Below, one piece after another: positions 1 to 4,644 of a stretch of 5,978 nucleotides of DNA (within the stretch, counting starts at the first letter, position 1; the number at the start of each line of letters is the position of its first letter). A program made the translations under genes and the position numbers. Below the pieces are notes generated by a model. That model was not told the origin of the DNA, did not search any database, and worked only from the letters and a program-made list of their open reading frames with translations. Source of the DNA: Bacillota bacterium. GTDB taxonomy: Bacteria; Bacillota; Clostridia; Christensenellales; CAG-138. The DNA is taken from positions 1-5,978 of the forward strand of contig JAEWZS010000239.1 in assembly GCA_023458355.1 (NCBI GenBank). The letters run 5' to 3'.

Positions 1-81
1 GATCTGCCGCTTGCCCGTAAGGCGTATCACCGCAAACACCAAGAGGTATAATAAAACGGCTCTGACAAAAAGAACGAACAT
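1..81 (-). CDS. DUF421 (YetF/YcaP-like) membrane protein, N-terminal fragment
   Basis: Read on the minus strand from ATG at 81, this gives 27 codons that are still open at the window edge. The peptide starts MFVLFVRAVLLYLLVFAVIR and continues LTGKRQI. It has a single hydrophobic helix (about residues 2-19) followed by an R-L-x-G-K-R-Q-I signature, which is how DUF421 proteins such as Bacillus YetF begin. A strong ribosome binding site (GGAGGG, plus-strand complement at about 89-95) sits 7 bases before the start. Family members are small inner-membrane proteins with an N-terminal membrane part and a soluble C-terminal domain; their biochemical role is poorly defined. The gene is divergent from the tRNA operon. 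The assignment rests on 27 residues only, so the family call is likely but not certain. Confidence 0.68.
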   Translation of the reverse strand, partial: MFVLFVRAVLLYLLVFAVIRLTGKRQI

Positions 82-191
82 TTCAATGCCCTCCCATGCT
101 TTAGTTTGGGCGAGGGAGGGGGAAAAGTTGCACATGCCGGTTTTTGGAAAAAGGACGCCTACGAACATCGCTAAAAACTTGGCCGCCGTCC

Positions 192-220
192 TTGACATGG
201 GAGGTGCTTTCTGCTAAAAT
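192..220 (+). promoter_or_regulatory. Sigma-A promoter of the first tRNA operon
   Basis: TTGACA at 192-197 and TAAAAT at 215-220 are separated by exactly 17 bases, a near-perfect housekeeping promoter. Transcription would start near 227 and give a leader of about 54 bases before tRNA-Arg. No open frame with a credible start lies between the promoter and the tRNA. Confidence 0.85.
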
Positions 221-280
221 ACCATATTGTCGGCAGAAACGAACCGACGAAACGAATAGGGGCGCAAATGGCGTCAAGAT

Positions 281-357
281 GCGCCTGTAGCTCAGTAGGA
301 TAGAGCAACGGCCTTCTAAGCCGTAGGTCCCGGGTTCGAATCCCTGCAGGCGCGCCA
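281..357 (+). tRNA. tRNA-Arg (anticodon TCT)
   Basis: The acceptor stem GCGCCTG (281-287) pairs fully with CAGGCGC (347-353), followed by discriminator G and an encoded CCA. The anticodon loop is CT-TCT-AA on an ACGGC/GCCGT stem, so it decodes AGA/AGG. The T-loop is TTCGAAT. The T-stem (CCGGG against CCCTG) has one C-T mismatch at the 50:64 position. First gene of the operon. Confidence 0.96.
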
Positions 358-361
358 TCGT

Positions 362-439
362 GGTGGGTATAGTTCAGTTGGATAGAGCGCCAGATTGTGG
401 CTCTGGAAGTCGTGGGTTCAAATCCCACTACCCACCCCA
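362..439 (+). tRNA. tRNA-His (anticodon GTG)
   Basis: The acceptor stem GTGGGTA (363-369) pairs with TACCCAC (429-435). The extra G at 362 faces C at 436, giving the G-1:C73 pair that histidyl-tRNA synthetase recognises, so the gene is taken from 362. The anticodon stem CCAGA/TCTGG carries the loop TT-GTG-GC. CCA is encoded at 437-439. It lies 4 bases after tRNA-Arg. Confidence 0.97.
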
Positions 440-466
440 TTTTTCACTTGCGGCAGCGCCGTACGT

Positions 467-541
467 TGGGGTGTCGCCAAGCGGTAAGGCACCAGACTTT
501 GACTCTGGTATTCGTAGGTTCAAATCCTGCCACCCCAGCCA
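467..541 (+). tRNA. tRNA-Gln (anticodon TTG)
   Basis: The acceptor stem TGGGGTG (467-473) pairs with CACCCCA (531-537), then discriminator G and encoded CCA. The U1:A72 first pair is characteristic of tRNA-Gln. The anticodon stem CCAGA/TCTGG holds the loop CT-TTG-AC, decoding CAA/CAG. The T-arm GTAGG/CCTGC closes with one G-U pair. Confidence 0.97.
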
Positions 542-546
542 AATAT

Positions 547-622
547 GACCCGTTAGCTCAGCCGGTAGAGCACTTGACTTTTAATCAAGGTGTCCGGAGT
601 TCGAATCTCCGACGGGTCACCA
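547..622 (+). tRNA. tRNA-Lys (anticodon TTT)
   Basis: The acceptor stem GACCCGT (547-553) pairs with ACGGGTC (612-618), followed by A and encoded CCA. The anticodon stem TTGA/TCAA holds the loop CT-TTT-AA. The T-stem CGGAG/CTCCG is fully paired. This is the AAA-reading lysine isoacceptor; the AAG-reading one is the last gene of the locus. Confidence 0.97.
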
Positions 623-635
623 GTATTTCATATGT

Positions 636-720
636 GCGGGCGTGGCGGAATTGGCAGACGCGCCGGATTTAGGTTCCGGTGCCCACAGGCGTATGAGTTC
701 GACTCTCTTCGCCCGCACCA
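636..720 (+). tRNA. tRNA-Leu (anticodon TAG)
   Basis: An 85-base class II tRNA with a long variable arm (GCC/GGC stem around 681-691). The acceptor stem GCGGGCG (636-642) pairs with CGCCCGC (710-716), then A and encoded CCA. The anticodon stem CCGGA/TCCGG carries the loop TT-TAG-GT, decoding CUN. The T-stem (ATGAG against CTCTT) has a T-T mismatch at the 50:64 position, the same place as in two other tRNAs here. Confidence 0.96.
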
Positions 721-754
721 ATACTTCATAACCTACTGCAGCGTACCGGACTAT

Positions 755-828
755 GCGGGTATAGTGTAATGGTAACACATTAGCCTTCCAAGCTGAGATA
801 GTGGGTTCGAGTCCCATTACCCGCTCCA
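755..828 (+). tRNA. tRNA-Gly (anticodon TCC)
   Basis: The acceptor stem GCGGGTA (755-761) pairs with TACCCGC (818-824), then T and encoded CCA. The anticodon loop is CT-TCC-AA on a TTAGC/GCTGA stem, decoding GGA/GGG. Last gene of the first run. No clear intrinsic terminator follows, so transcription may read on into the next two tRNAs. Confidence 0.97.
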
Positions 829-889
829 TTCCTAAAACGCAACAGCGAGAACAGTAAAAAGCTTTCAACGTATTGCGCATGCTTCTCGC

Positions 890-918
890 TTGACAACAAA
901 AACGCGCTGCGATATAAT
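890..918 (+). promoter_or_regulatory. Perfect-consensus internal sigma-A promoter
   Basis: TTGACA (890-895), a 17-base spacer and TATAAT (913-918) match the housekeeping consensus at all 12 positions. The start of transcription would be near 925, giving a leader of about 22 bases before tRNA-Gly(GCC). An inverted repeat (AGCGAGAA 844-851, TTCTCGCT 883-890) ends on the first base of the -35 box. It has no T-tract and is not a standard terminator. Confidence 0.9.
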
Positions 919-946
919 GTAAAACGTTCGCGACAAACGCGAAAAC

Positions 947-1022
947 GCGGGAATAGCTCATTCGGTAGAGCGCCGCCTTGCCAAGGCGGAGGTGGCGGGT
1001 TCGAGCCCCGTTTCCCGCTCCA
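947..1022 (+). tRNA. tRNA-Gly (anticodon GCC)
   Basis: The acceptor stem GCGGGAA (947-953) pairs with TTCCCGC (1012-1018), followed by T and encoded CCA. The anticodon stem CCGCC/GGCGG holds the loop TT-GCC-AA, decoding GGC/GGU. The T-stem GCGGG/CCCGT is paired with one G-U. It is served by the promoter just upstream. Confidence 0.97.
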
Positions 1023-1027
1023 TTCTT

Positions 1028-1103
1028 GGGCCGTTAGCTCAGCTGGTAGAGCACCTGACTCTTAATCAGGGTGTCCCGGGTTCGAATCCCTGACGGCCCA
1101 CCA
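1028..1103 (+). tRNA. tRNA-Lys (anticodon CTT)
   Basis: The acceptor stem GGGCCGT (1028-1034) pairs with ACGGCCC (1093-1099), then A and encoded CCA. The anticodon stem CCTGA/TCAGG carries the loop CT-CTT-AA, reading AAG. The T-stem (CCGGG against CCCTG) has a C-T mismatch at 50:64, with the same arm sequence as tRNA-Arg. Last tRNA of the locus. Confidence 0.97.
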
Positions 1104-1107
1104 AGTG

Positions 1108-1140
1108 AAAGCACCACCTAAAAGGTGGTGCTTTTGTTTG
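1108..1140 (+). terminator. Intrinsic terminator of the tRNA locus
   Basis: A 12-bp perfect stem, AAAGCACCACCT (1108-1119) with AGGTGGTGCTTT (1123-1134), closes a 3-base AAA loop and runs into a T-rich tail (TTTTGTTTG). It begins 4 bases after the CCA of the last tRNA, so it ends the tRNA transcript. Confidence 0.9.
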
Positions 1141-1239
1141 ACGGCTATAGCGTTTTTAACGACCGAAATCCAGTCTCAAACGGTTTTTCATCTTAGTCTG
1201 TTTATATTCGGAGGTAAGTAGTTTAGAAACTGCTATCCC

Positions 1240-1467
1240 TTAATGTCGGCAACCTTTTCTTGCATCAGCTTCATCTTTAATTTCATTACGAAATCCCTCC
1301 AAAGCTTGCTCGCGTCGCTCATTTTTGGCACGAAGGTCTTCCTTCGTTTTCGGATTATCCGTTTTCTCGATCATTTCCTCGGCTGCTTCAATGTTATGGA
1401 TTGTCATGTCGATATTTCTCTGGATTCTTTCTACGTTATCTTTTCGATCATCGGGATTTGGTTTCAT
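1240..1467 (-). CDS. tlp: Small acid-soluble spore protein Tlp
   Basis: A 75-residue, highly charged protein that matches the Tlp (thioredoxin-like protein) family of small acid-soluble spore proteins along its whole length. The family N-terminal motif is seen as NPDDRKDNVERIQ (residues 4-16), and the C-terminal block KNERREQALEGFRNEIKDE (48-66) is the most conserved part. The length is close to the Bacillus protein (about 80). In Bacillus, Tlp is made in the forespore under sigma-G and sits in the spore core. The ATG at 1467 is preceded at 7 bases by AGGAGA, a good ribosome binding site. No clean sigma-G promoter could be identified; a TATAAT (plus-strand complement 1492-1497) has no proper -35 box. 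A 12-base palindrome (1503-1514) lies just upstream. The gene stands alone. The single Cys near the C-terminus (C73) is unremarkable. Confidence 0.93.
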   Translation of the reverse strand: MKPNPDDRKDNVERIQRNIDMTIHNIEAAEEMIEKTDNPKTKEDLRAKNERREQALEGFRNEIKDEADARKGCRH

Positions 1468-1636
1468 AAGTCCGTCTCCTATTGTTTTTTAATTATAACT
1501 TCTGCAAATTTGCATTTTGTTATTCAAAGACAACCCTATATATCCCGGATTACTAAGATTTGTTTGCTCTAAGGTGTAAACGAGTACTCGGCTGCAAAAG
1601 TTACTCTTACAGAAATTCGAACCTACTGCGGATATA

Positions 1637-1677
1637 ATAAGCCCCTCAAACTCTGAGTTTGCGGGGCTTATGTTTTC
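1637..1677 (+). terminator. Long hairpin, probable intrinsic terminator without an obvious gene
   Basis: ATAAGCCCC (1637-1645) pairs with GGGGCTTAT (1663-1671). Inside that, after one T-C mismatch, CAAAC (1647-1651) pairs with GTTTG (1657-1661) around a TCTGA loop. The plus-strand tail is GTTTTC; the minus-strand tail is TATTATATCC, which is poorer. The shape suggests a plus-strand terminator, yet no plus-strand gene lies between it and the tRNA terminator at 1108-1140. It could close a small unannotated RNA or be a leftover of a lost gene. Confidence 0.55.
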
Positions 1678-1713
1678 AAAGTCAGAAATTGAAAAACCCG
1701 AAGCGACGACGAC

Positions 1714-1837
1714 GTCTGCAGCAGCGTCTGCAGAAGCATCTGCAACAGCGCCTACAGCGTTCGCGTCTTTCTCTGTTGTTGCATCTTTCGCATCTTTCTT
1801 CGCATCTATCTTCGCACCTATCGATGCATCGTTCATC
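1714..1837. repeat. Imperfect 12-bp-period tandem repeat tract
   Basis: The left block (1714-1761) has four 12-base units of the form GTCTGCAGCAGC, GTCTGCAGAAGC, ATCTGCAACAGC and GCCTACAGCGTT. After a less regular stretch, a right block (1781-1837) has GCATCTTTC and then four 12-base units starting GCATCT, GCATCT, GCACCT and GCATCG. Read on the plus strand this gives tetrapeptides such as SAAA/SAEA/SATA and ASFF/ASIF/APID. Read on the minus strand it gives a D-A-K-K-D-A-K-type sequence. Because the period is a multiple of three, frames stay open on both strands without selection. It may be a fragment of a repetitive protein gene or a non-coding minisatellite. Confidence 0.7.
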
Positions 1838-2033
1838 ACGGTTACTGCCCAGAATCCCGGAGCAACACATTTTCATTCCACCTTTCGTAGTGTTTTGCCT
1901 AAAAACATCGGCTATTACAGTATATGTGGCAAGTTATAATGGTGTTCTGCACGCAGATATCTGCATGTATGGATTACCAATCAATTTCGAGTTGGATGAT
2001 ATAGGTAGCATATCTTATAATCCGTTTACATAT

Positions 2034-2062
2034 TTTACACATGTGTTCATTCATGCTACAAT
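2034..2062 (+). promoter_or_regulatory. Sigma-A promoter of the GNAT gene
   Basis: TTTACA (2034-2039), a 17-base spacer and TACAAT (2057-2062) each differ from consensus at one position. Transcription from about 2069 would give a leader of some 26 bases that includes the ribosome binding site at 2085-2090. Confidence 0.75.
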
Positions 2063-2094
2063 TATTTTATATAGGACACAACAAAGGGGAATGC

Positions 2095-2634
2095 ATGGTT
2101 CAATTAAGAAGGTTTAAACAGTCCGACATAGAAGATTATGTACGCTGGTTCACCGTGGATACGGAATGGTTCAAATGGGATGCGCCATGGGAGCAGGAAG
2201 TGATGTCTTCGGAGCGTGTAAGAGAGAATTGGACGTTGTATTACGAACGACGCAGGCATGACGCTCCTGACGCGATATGCTACCGCTTCGAAATTGAGGA
2301 TGAGCGAAGAAACCATATCGGGTGGGTATCTGCCTATACGATTGATGAGTTTTTGGATCAATTCGATACAAAGGAAAAGATGTTCGCTATCGGCATCGAC
2401 ATACCGGAGTTAAGGTTCCGTAGAAAAGGATACGGCAGCTTTGCTCTACGGCGTTTTATGGCGTATTTCAAGAGCAGGGGAGTAAAAACTATCTATATGC
2501 AAACCTGGTCGGGTAACATCGGTATGATAAGAACTGCTGAAAAGCTCGGGTTTACGGTAAGTAACAGGATCGCCGGCGTTCGAGAAGTAGCCGGGAAGAA
2601 ATACGATGCGTTGACATTTAAAAAAGCGCTGTAA
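2095..2634 (+). CDS. GNAT family N-acetyltransferase
   Basis: A 179-residue protein of the GNAT superfamily, closest in character to the RimJ/RimL-type (Acetyltransf_3) group. These enzymes move an acetyl group from acetyl-CoA to an amine on a small molecule or protein. The N-terminus VQLRRFKQSDIEDYVRW is the usual first strand and helix. The acetyl-CoA pyrophosphate-binding motif A is clear as RRKGYG (residues 109-114), followed by the helix SFALRRFMAYF. A motif B region, W-S-G-N-IGMIRTAEKLGF (138-153), carries the conserved Asn and the K-x-GF ending. The substrate cannot be read from sequence. The ATG at 2095 was chosen because AAAGGGGA lies directly upstream and the promoter fits; a longer in-frame start at 2041 would begin before the transcript. 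The gene is single, with its own promoter, and is not obviously linked to its neighbours. Confidence 0.92.
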   Translation: MVQLRRFKQSDIEDYVRWFTVDTEWFKWDAPWEQEVMSSERVRENWTLYYERRRHDAPDAICYRFEIEDERRNHIGWVSAYTIDEFLDQFDTKEKMFAIGIDIPELRFRRKGYGSFALRRFMAYFKSRGVKTIYMQTWSGNIGMIRTAEKLGFTVSNRIAGVREVAGKKYDALTFKKAL

Positions 2635-2656
2635 AGCGCACGCGATTTTTTATCGC
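2620..2656. terminator. Probable bidirectional terminator between the GNAT and DUF3343 genes
   Basis: GCGCT (2626-2630) pairs with AGCGC (2635-2639) around a 4-base loop. On the minus strand this stem is followed at once by six T (2625-2620), a good though short terminator for the DUF3343 gene. On the plus strand a T-run starts 7 bases later, inside a second small hairpin (GCGAT 2642-2646 with ATCGC 2652-2656). The first stem overlaps the end of the GNAT coding region. Confidence 0.45.
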
Positions 2657-2701
2657 TCTGATCAAACGGTTTTTTTTGCATTTCGCGCTAATATGTCGTT
2701 A

Positions 2702-2965
2702 CTATTGAAGGCTTATCTTTTGCACCCCCGACTTATCCGCATGGTATAGAGTGTACACCTCGGGCGGCACGTTTATTTTTTGTAAGGCTTGAAACAGCAA
2801 TGGAAGGTGTTCTTCCTCTATGCGCAAGGATATACCGCAGCTTTGTGTCACTTCGCGAAGTGTGGGCATTACGCTTAAAGGCACAGTGTTTTTTAACTGT
2901 GTTTCTGTGAGCATGGCGTAATGCGTATTGCGAAACGAAAGCATATAAAAAGCTTCTTTACGCAT
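2702..2965 (-). CDS. DUF3343 (putative Se/S carrier-like) protein
   Basis: An 87-residue protein that matches the DUF3343 family, small proteins found mainly in Clostridia and often encoded beside yedF. The family pattern is seen as an N-terminal strand plus F-R-N-T-H-x-A-M (residues 11-18) and then the central block PTLREVTQSCGISLRIEEE (34-52), with the conserved cysteine at C43 in the S-C-G-x-S-L-R motif. The family has been described as a putative selenium/sulfur carrier, with C43 the likely acceptor residue; this is an inference from gene context, not a proven activity. The ATG at 2965 has GGGAGG about 8 bases upstream and is preferred over the internal ATG at 2944. It is divergent from yedF with overlapping promoters, whereas the two are often side by side in the same direction in other genomes. 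The protein is probably cytoplasmic: no signal peptide or membrane segment is seen. Confidence 0.85.
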   Translation of the reverse strand: MRKEAFYMLSFRNTHYAMLTETQLKNTVPLSVMPTLREVTQSCGISLRIEEEHLPLLFQALQKINVPPEVYTLYHADKSGVQKISLQ

Positions 2966-2993
2966 GAAGTTTCCTCCCTCAGGTCAAGAAGCA

Positions 2994-3021
2994 AGTATAG
3001 CACATTCCAAGCGGTTGACAA
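2994..3021 (-). promoter_or_regulatory. Sigma-A promoter of the DUF3343 gene (extended -10)
   Basis: On the minus strand, TTGTCA (3021-3016), a 16-base spacer and TATACT (2999-2994) form a good promoter. TG one base before the -10 box makes it an extended -10. Its -35 box lies on the same bases as the -35 box of the yedF promoter, in the opposite direction. Confidence 0.7.
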
Positions 3022-3043
3022 GCGATTGCATGTAGCATTATAT
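3015..3043 (+). promoter_or_regulatory. yedF: Sigma-A promoter of yedF
   Basis: A perfect TTGACA (3015-3020) and TTATAT (3038-3043) are 17 bases apart. Transcription near 3050 leaves a leader of about 30 bases before the ATG at 3080. The -35 box overlaps that of the divergent DUF3343 promoter. Confidence 0.7.
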
Positions 3044-3079
3044 TTGAGTAAGAATAACGCTCGTGTAAGGAGAAAATGT

Positions 3080-3688
3080 ATGGCAAAAACCATTGACGCC
3101 TTTGGGAAAAACTGTCCTATGCCCGTCATTTTAGCCAAAAAGGCGGTGGATGAGGGGGAAGATGCGCTTACGATCTTGGTGGATAACGATACCGCCGTGC
3201 AAAACCTTTCCCGTTTTGCCGCTGATCAGGGATTTTCTTTCGGTACAAAGCCTATAAACGGCGGGTTTGAGGTGACGTTTATAAAGCAAAACACGGCGGA
3301 AACCCCCGCAAATACGGAAACGCCCGTGCACATATCTTCGTCTAACGGCTGCGGAACGAGCGTATTTATTGGCAAGGAATATGTTGGAGAAGGCGATGCG
3401 CAGCTTGGTGCGCAGCTGATGAAGATGTTTCTCTATACGCTTTCTGAGGGAACCGATGTGCCTTCCTCGGTGCTGTTCATGAACAGCGGCGTAAAGCTGC
3501 CGACACTCGGCGAAGAGCAGGTAATCAACAGCCTCAAAACGCTCATCGAGCGCGGTTGTGAGGTGCTTGTATGTGGTACATGCCTCATCTTTTACGGCCT
3601 TGCAAATCAAGTAAAGGCAGGCGCGGTAAGCAACATGTATGAAATCGTGGCAAAAATGCAAAACGCAGCCAGCGTCATTACGGTTTAG
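3080..3688 (+). CDS. yedF: Selenium metabolism protein YedF (TusA-like/DsrE-like sulfurtransferase)
   Basis: A 202-residue two-domain protein. Residues 1-70 are a TusA/SirA-like domain with the hallmark C-P-x-P motif (CPMP, C12), the cysteine that carries persulfide in TusA. A Thr/Glu/Pro-rich linker follows (about 71-88). Residues 92-202 form a DsrE-like domain with the family motif C-G-T-C-L (C165-C168) followed by FYGL, and the conserved SNMYEIV near the end. Further Cys residues lie at C91 and C160. This architecture defines the YedF proteins of selenium-using bacteria; the exact reaction is not established, but moving sulfur or selenium between cysteine sites is the usual proposal. AAGGAG sits 7 bases before the ATG at 3080, so the long upstream in-frame extension (to 2921) is not used; it would also overlap the divergent gene. 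The divergent DUF3343 gene is its likely functional partner. Confidence 0.92.
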   Translation: MAKTIDAFGKNCPMPVILAKKAVDEGEDALTILVDNDTAVQNLSRFAADQGFSFGTKPINGGFEVTFIKQNTAETPANTETPVHISSSNGCGTSVFIGKEYVGEGDAQLGAQLMKMFLYTLSEGTDVPSSVLFMNSGVKLPTLGEEQVINSLKTLIERGCEVLVCGTCLIFYGLANQVKAGAVSNMYEIVAKMQNAASVITV

Positions 3689-3711
3689 TAAACTTAGAAG
3701 AATACAAATCA

Positions 3712-3751
3712 AAAGGCGTACCGTAACAGCTCATACTTGCGGTACGCCTTT
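3712..3751. terminator. Bidirectional terminator between yedF and tgl
   Basis: AAAGGCGTACCG (3712-3723) pairs perfectly with CGGTACGCCTTT (3740-3751), a 12-bp stem with a 16-base loop. It lies between the ends of two converging genes. The minus-strand side has a longer T-rich tail (TTTTGATTTG), so it should stop tgl transcripts better than yedF transcripts. Confidence 0.72.
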
Positions 3752-3780
3752 GGCGTATCATAGCCTACATATGTAGCAAG

Positions 3781-4614
3781 CTATCGCATTGCGGATACCC
3801 TTCTGCGCTCTGCCGGAAACGACTGCCAAACAAGCGAGGCGGCGGTCTGTACGGGTGCAGCGGCTTGATAACGTTTGTAAAGCTCGCCATAGTCCGGCCT
3901 TGCGGCAGCATCCGTTTGGTAAGCGCTCTGTGTAGCACCTTCTTTACGGTTTCCATTGAGCGATTTGATGATGTTGTCTGCCGTCGTAATGCCTATTCCG
4001 TGCCCGTAATACATGTCGTTGGGCAGCACAATTACGTTTTCGCCCTGCCACTCAGGCGTCTCCGGGTTATACTCGGGGTTATTGAAATAGCCGCGGTCGC
4101 CAAGCAAAAGCTTTGGTGTTTTACGAGGTACGCCTATGCCCTTTAACAGCGGATCGAGCCTAATCCAATTCATCAGGTAAATTCTCGGGAAAGTGCTGTT
4201 AAACAACGCATCGCCATAAGAGCGTACAAGCGCGCCGAAAAAAACAATGACCATGGCCGTCGCACATTCGGTTGCGTACTTGCGCCCGTTTTGGAAGATA
4301 TCACGGATTGCGCCCGCGGGGGATACGCCATTAAGCAGTAAAAAGCCACCGTTTTCTTTTCGCTCCCAAAAATCCAAATTACAGCGGGAATCCTTGAATG
4401 TGGAGAAATCCATGCCGCTTATATGTAAGCTCCTTGCGGAATTCACCGTGTTGGCGCGCAAAGTTAATTCAAACTTCAGTTCATCCTGCGAGGCAAAGCG
4501 GAAAACCTCGCTGCTTTCCTCCATATCTTTGAGAATGTCACGCTCCATGCTTCCGCGAGGATACTCGTTGAGCAGTGGGACAAGGTCGGCCCGTGCTCCG
4601 TTCACGTAGATCAT
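3781..4614 (-). CDS. tgl: Protein-glutamine gamma-glutamyltransferase (spore coat transglutaminase)
   Basis: A 277-residue protein that matches the Bacillus Tgl family almost throughout. In Bacillus this enzyme forms epsilon-(gamma-glutamyl)lysine cross-links between spore coat proteins such as GerQ during late sporulation in the mother cell. The catalytic cysteine is C117 in ATECATAMVIVFFGAL. The partner residues are E192 (in WQGENVIVLP) and H205 (in YYGHGIGI); the 13-residue gap between E and H equals that of the Bacillus enzyme (E187/H200, C116). The conserved LGDRGYFNNPEYNPETPEW (171-189) lies before them. The ATG at 4614 is preceded by AAAGGAGG at 7 bases; an in-frame TTG at 4632 would start before the ribosome binding site. 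The last 40 or so residues (Ala/Gln/Arg-rich) go beyond the end of the 245-residue Bacillus protein. No signal peptide is present, as expected for a coat enzyme made in the mother cell. Divergent from the permease gene. Confidence 0.94.
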   Translation of the reverse strand: MIYVNGARADLVPLLNEYPRGSMERDILKDMEESSEVFRFASQDELKFELTLRANTVNSARSLHISGMDFSTFKDSRCNLDFWERKENGGFLLLNGVSPAGAIRDIFQNGRKYATECATAMVIVFFGALVRSYGDALFNSTFPRIYLMNWIRLDPLLKGIGVPRKTPKLLLGDRGYFNNPEYNPETPEWQGENVIVLPNDMYYGHGIGITTADNIIKSLNGNRKEGATQSAYQTDAAARPDYGELYKRYQAAAPVQTAASLVWQSFPAERRRVSAMR

Positions 4615-4644
4615 AAGGCCGCCTCCTTTCAAATCCTTGTTTTC

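Larger units (their letters stand above)
1468..2033. other. Long non-coding stretch between tlp and the GNAT gene
   Basis: No convincing gene is visible here. The stretch contains three short perfect palindromes (TGCAAATTTGCA 1503-1514, CGAGTACTCG 1581-1590, GCAGATATCTGC 1953-1964), a long hairpin (1637-1671) and a 12-bp-period repeat tract (1714-1837). Several overlapping frames stay open on both strands through the repeat, but none has a ribosome binding site or a recognisable product. It may be a decayed gene or an insertion scar; nothing in the sequence decides this. Confidence 0.6.

Noticed and set aside
101..961. Several open frames of 60-115 codons on both strands across the tRNA locus
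   Set aside because: They lie on tRNA genes; the repeated GFEP/GSNP-like peptides come from translating T-arms (TTCGAA) and are a known artefact.
1205..1240. GGAGGT at about 1211-1216 on the plus strand, a strong Shine-Dalgarno-like sequence
   Set aside because: No ATG, GTG or TTG lies at a usable distance and no open frame follows.
1610..1640. TTCGAACC at 1616-1623, resembling a tRNA T-loop or an integration site core
   Set aside because: No T-stem, acceptor stem or cloverleaf can be built around it, and no matching repeat was seen near a tRNA 3' end.
1489..1839. Minus-strand open frame of 116 codons ending 21 bases before tlp, with an Ala/Asp/Lys-rich N-terminal half
   Set aside because: No ribosome binding site before its GTG/ATG start, its openness is explained by the 12-bp repeat, and the terminator-like hairpin lies inside it. 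It could be a decayed gene but is not supported as a working one.
1659..2117. Plus-strand open frames (1659-2117 and 1670-1939) through the repeat tract
   Set aside because: Low-complexity Arg/Leu/Gln/His or Ala/Ser/Phe sequence, no ribosome binding site; the longer one also runs past the GNAT promoter and start.
2670..2677. Run of eight T between the GNAT and DUF3343 genes as a terminator tail
   Set aside because: No stable hairpin lies directly before it; the nearest stem ends about 13 bases upstream.
3131..3712. Minus-strand open frame of 193 codons opposite yedF
   Set aside because: It is the antisense shadow of yedF; its Arg/His/Cys-rich product has no family character and no ribosome binding site was seen.
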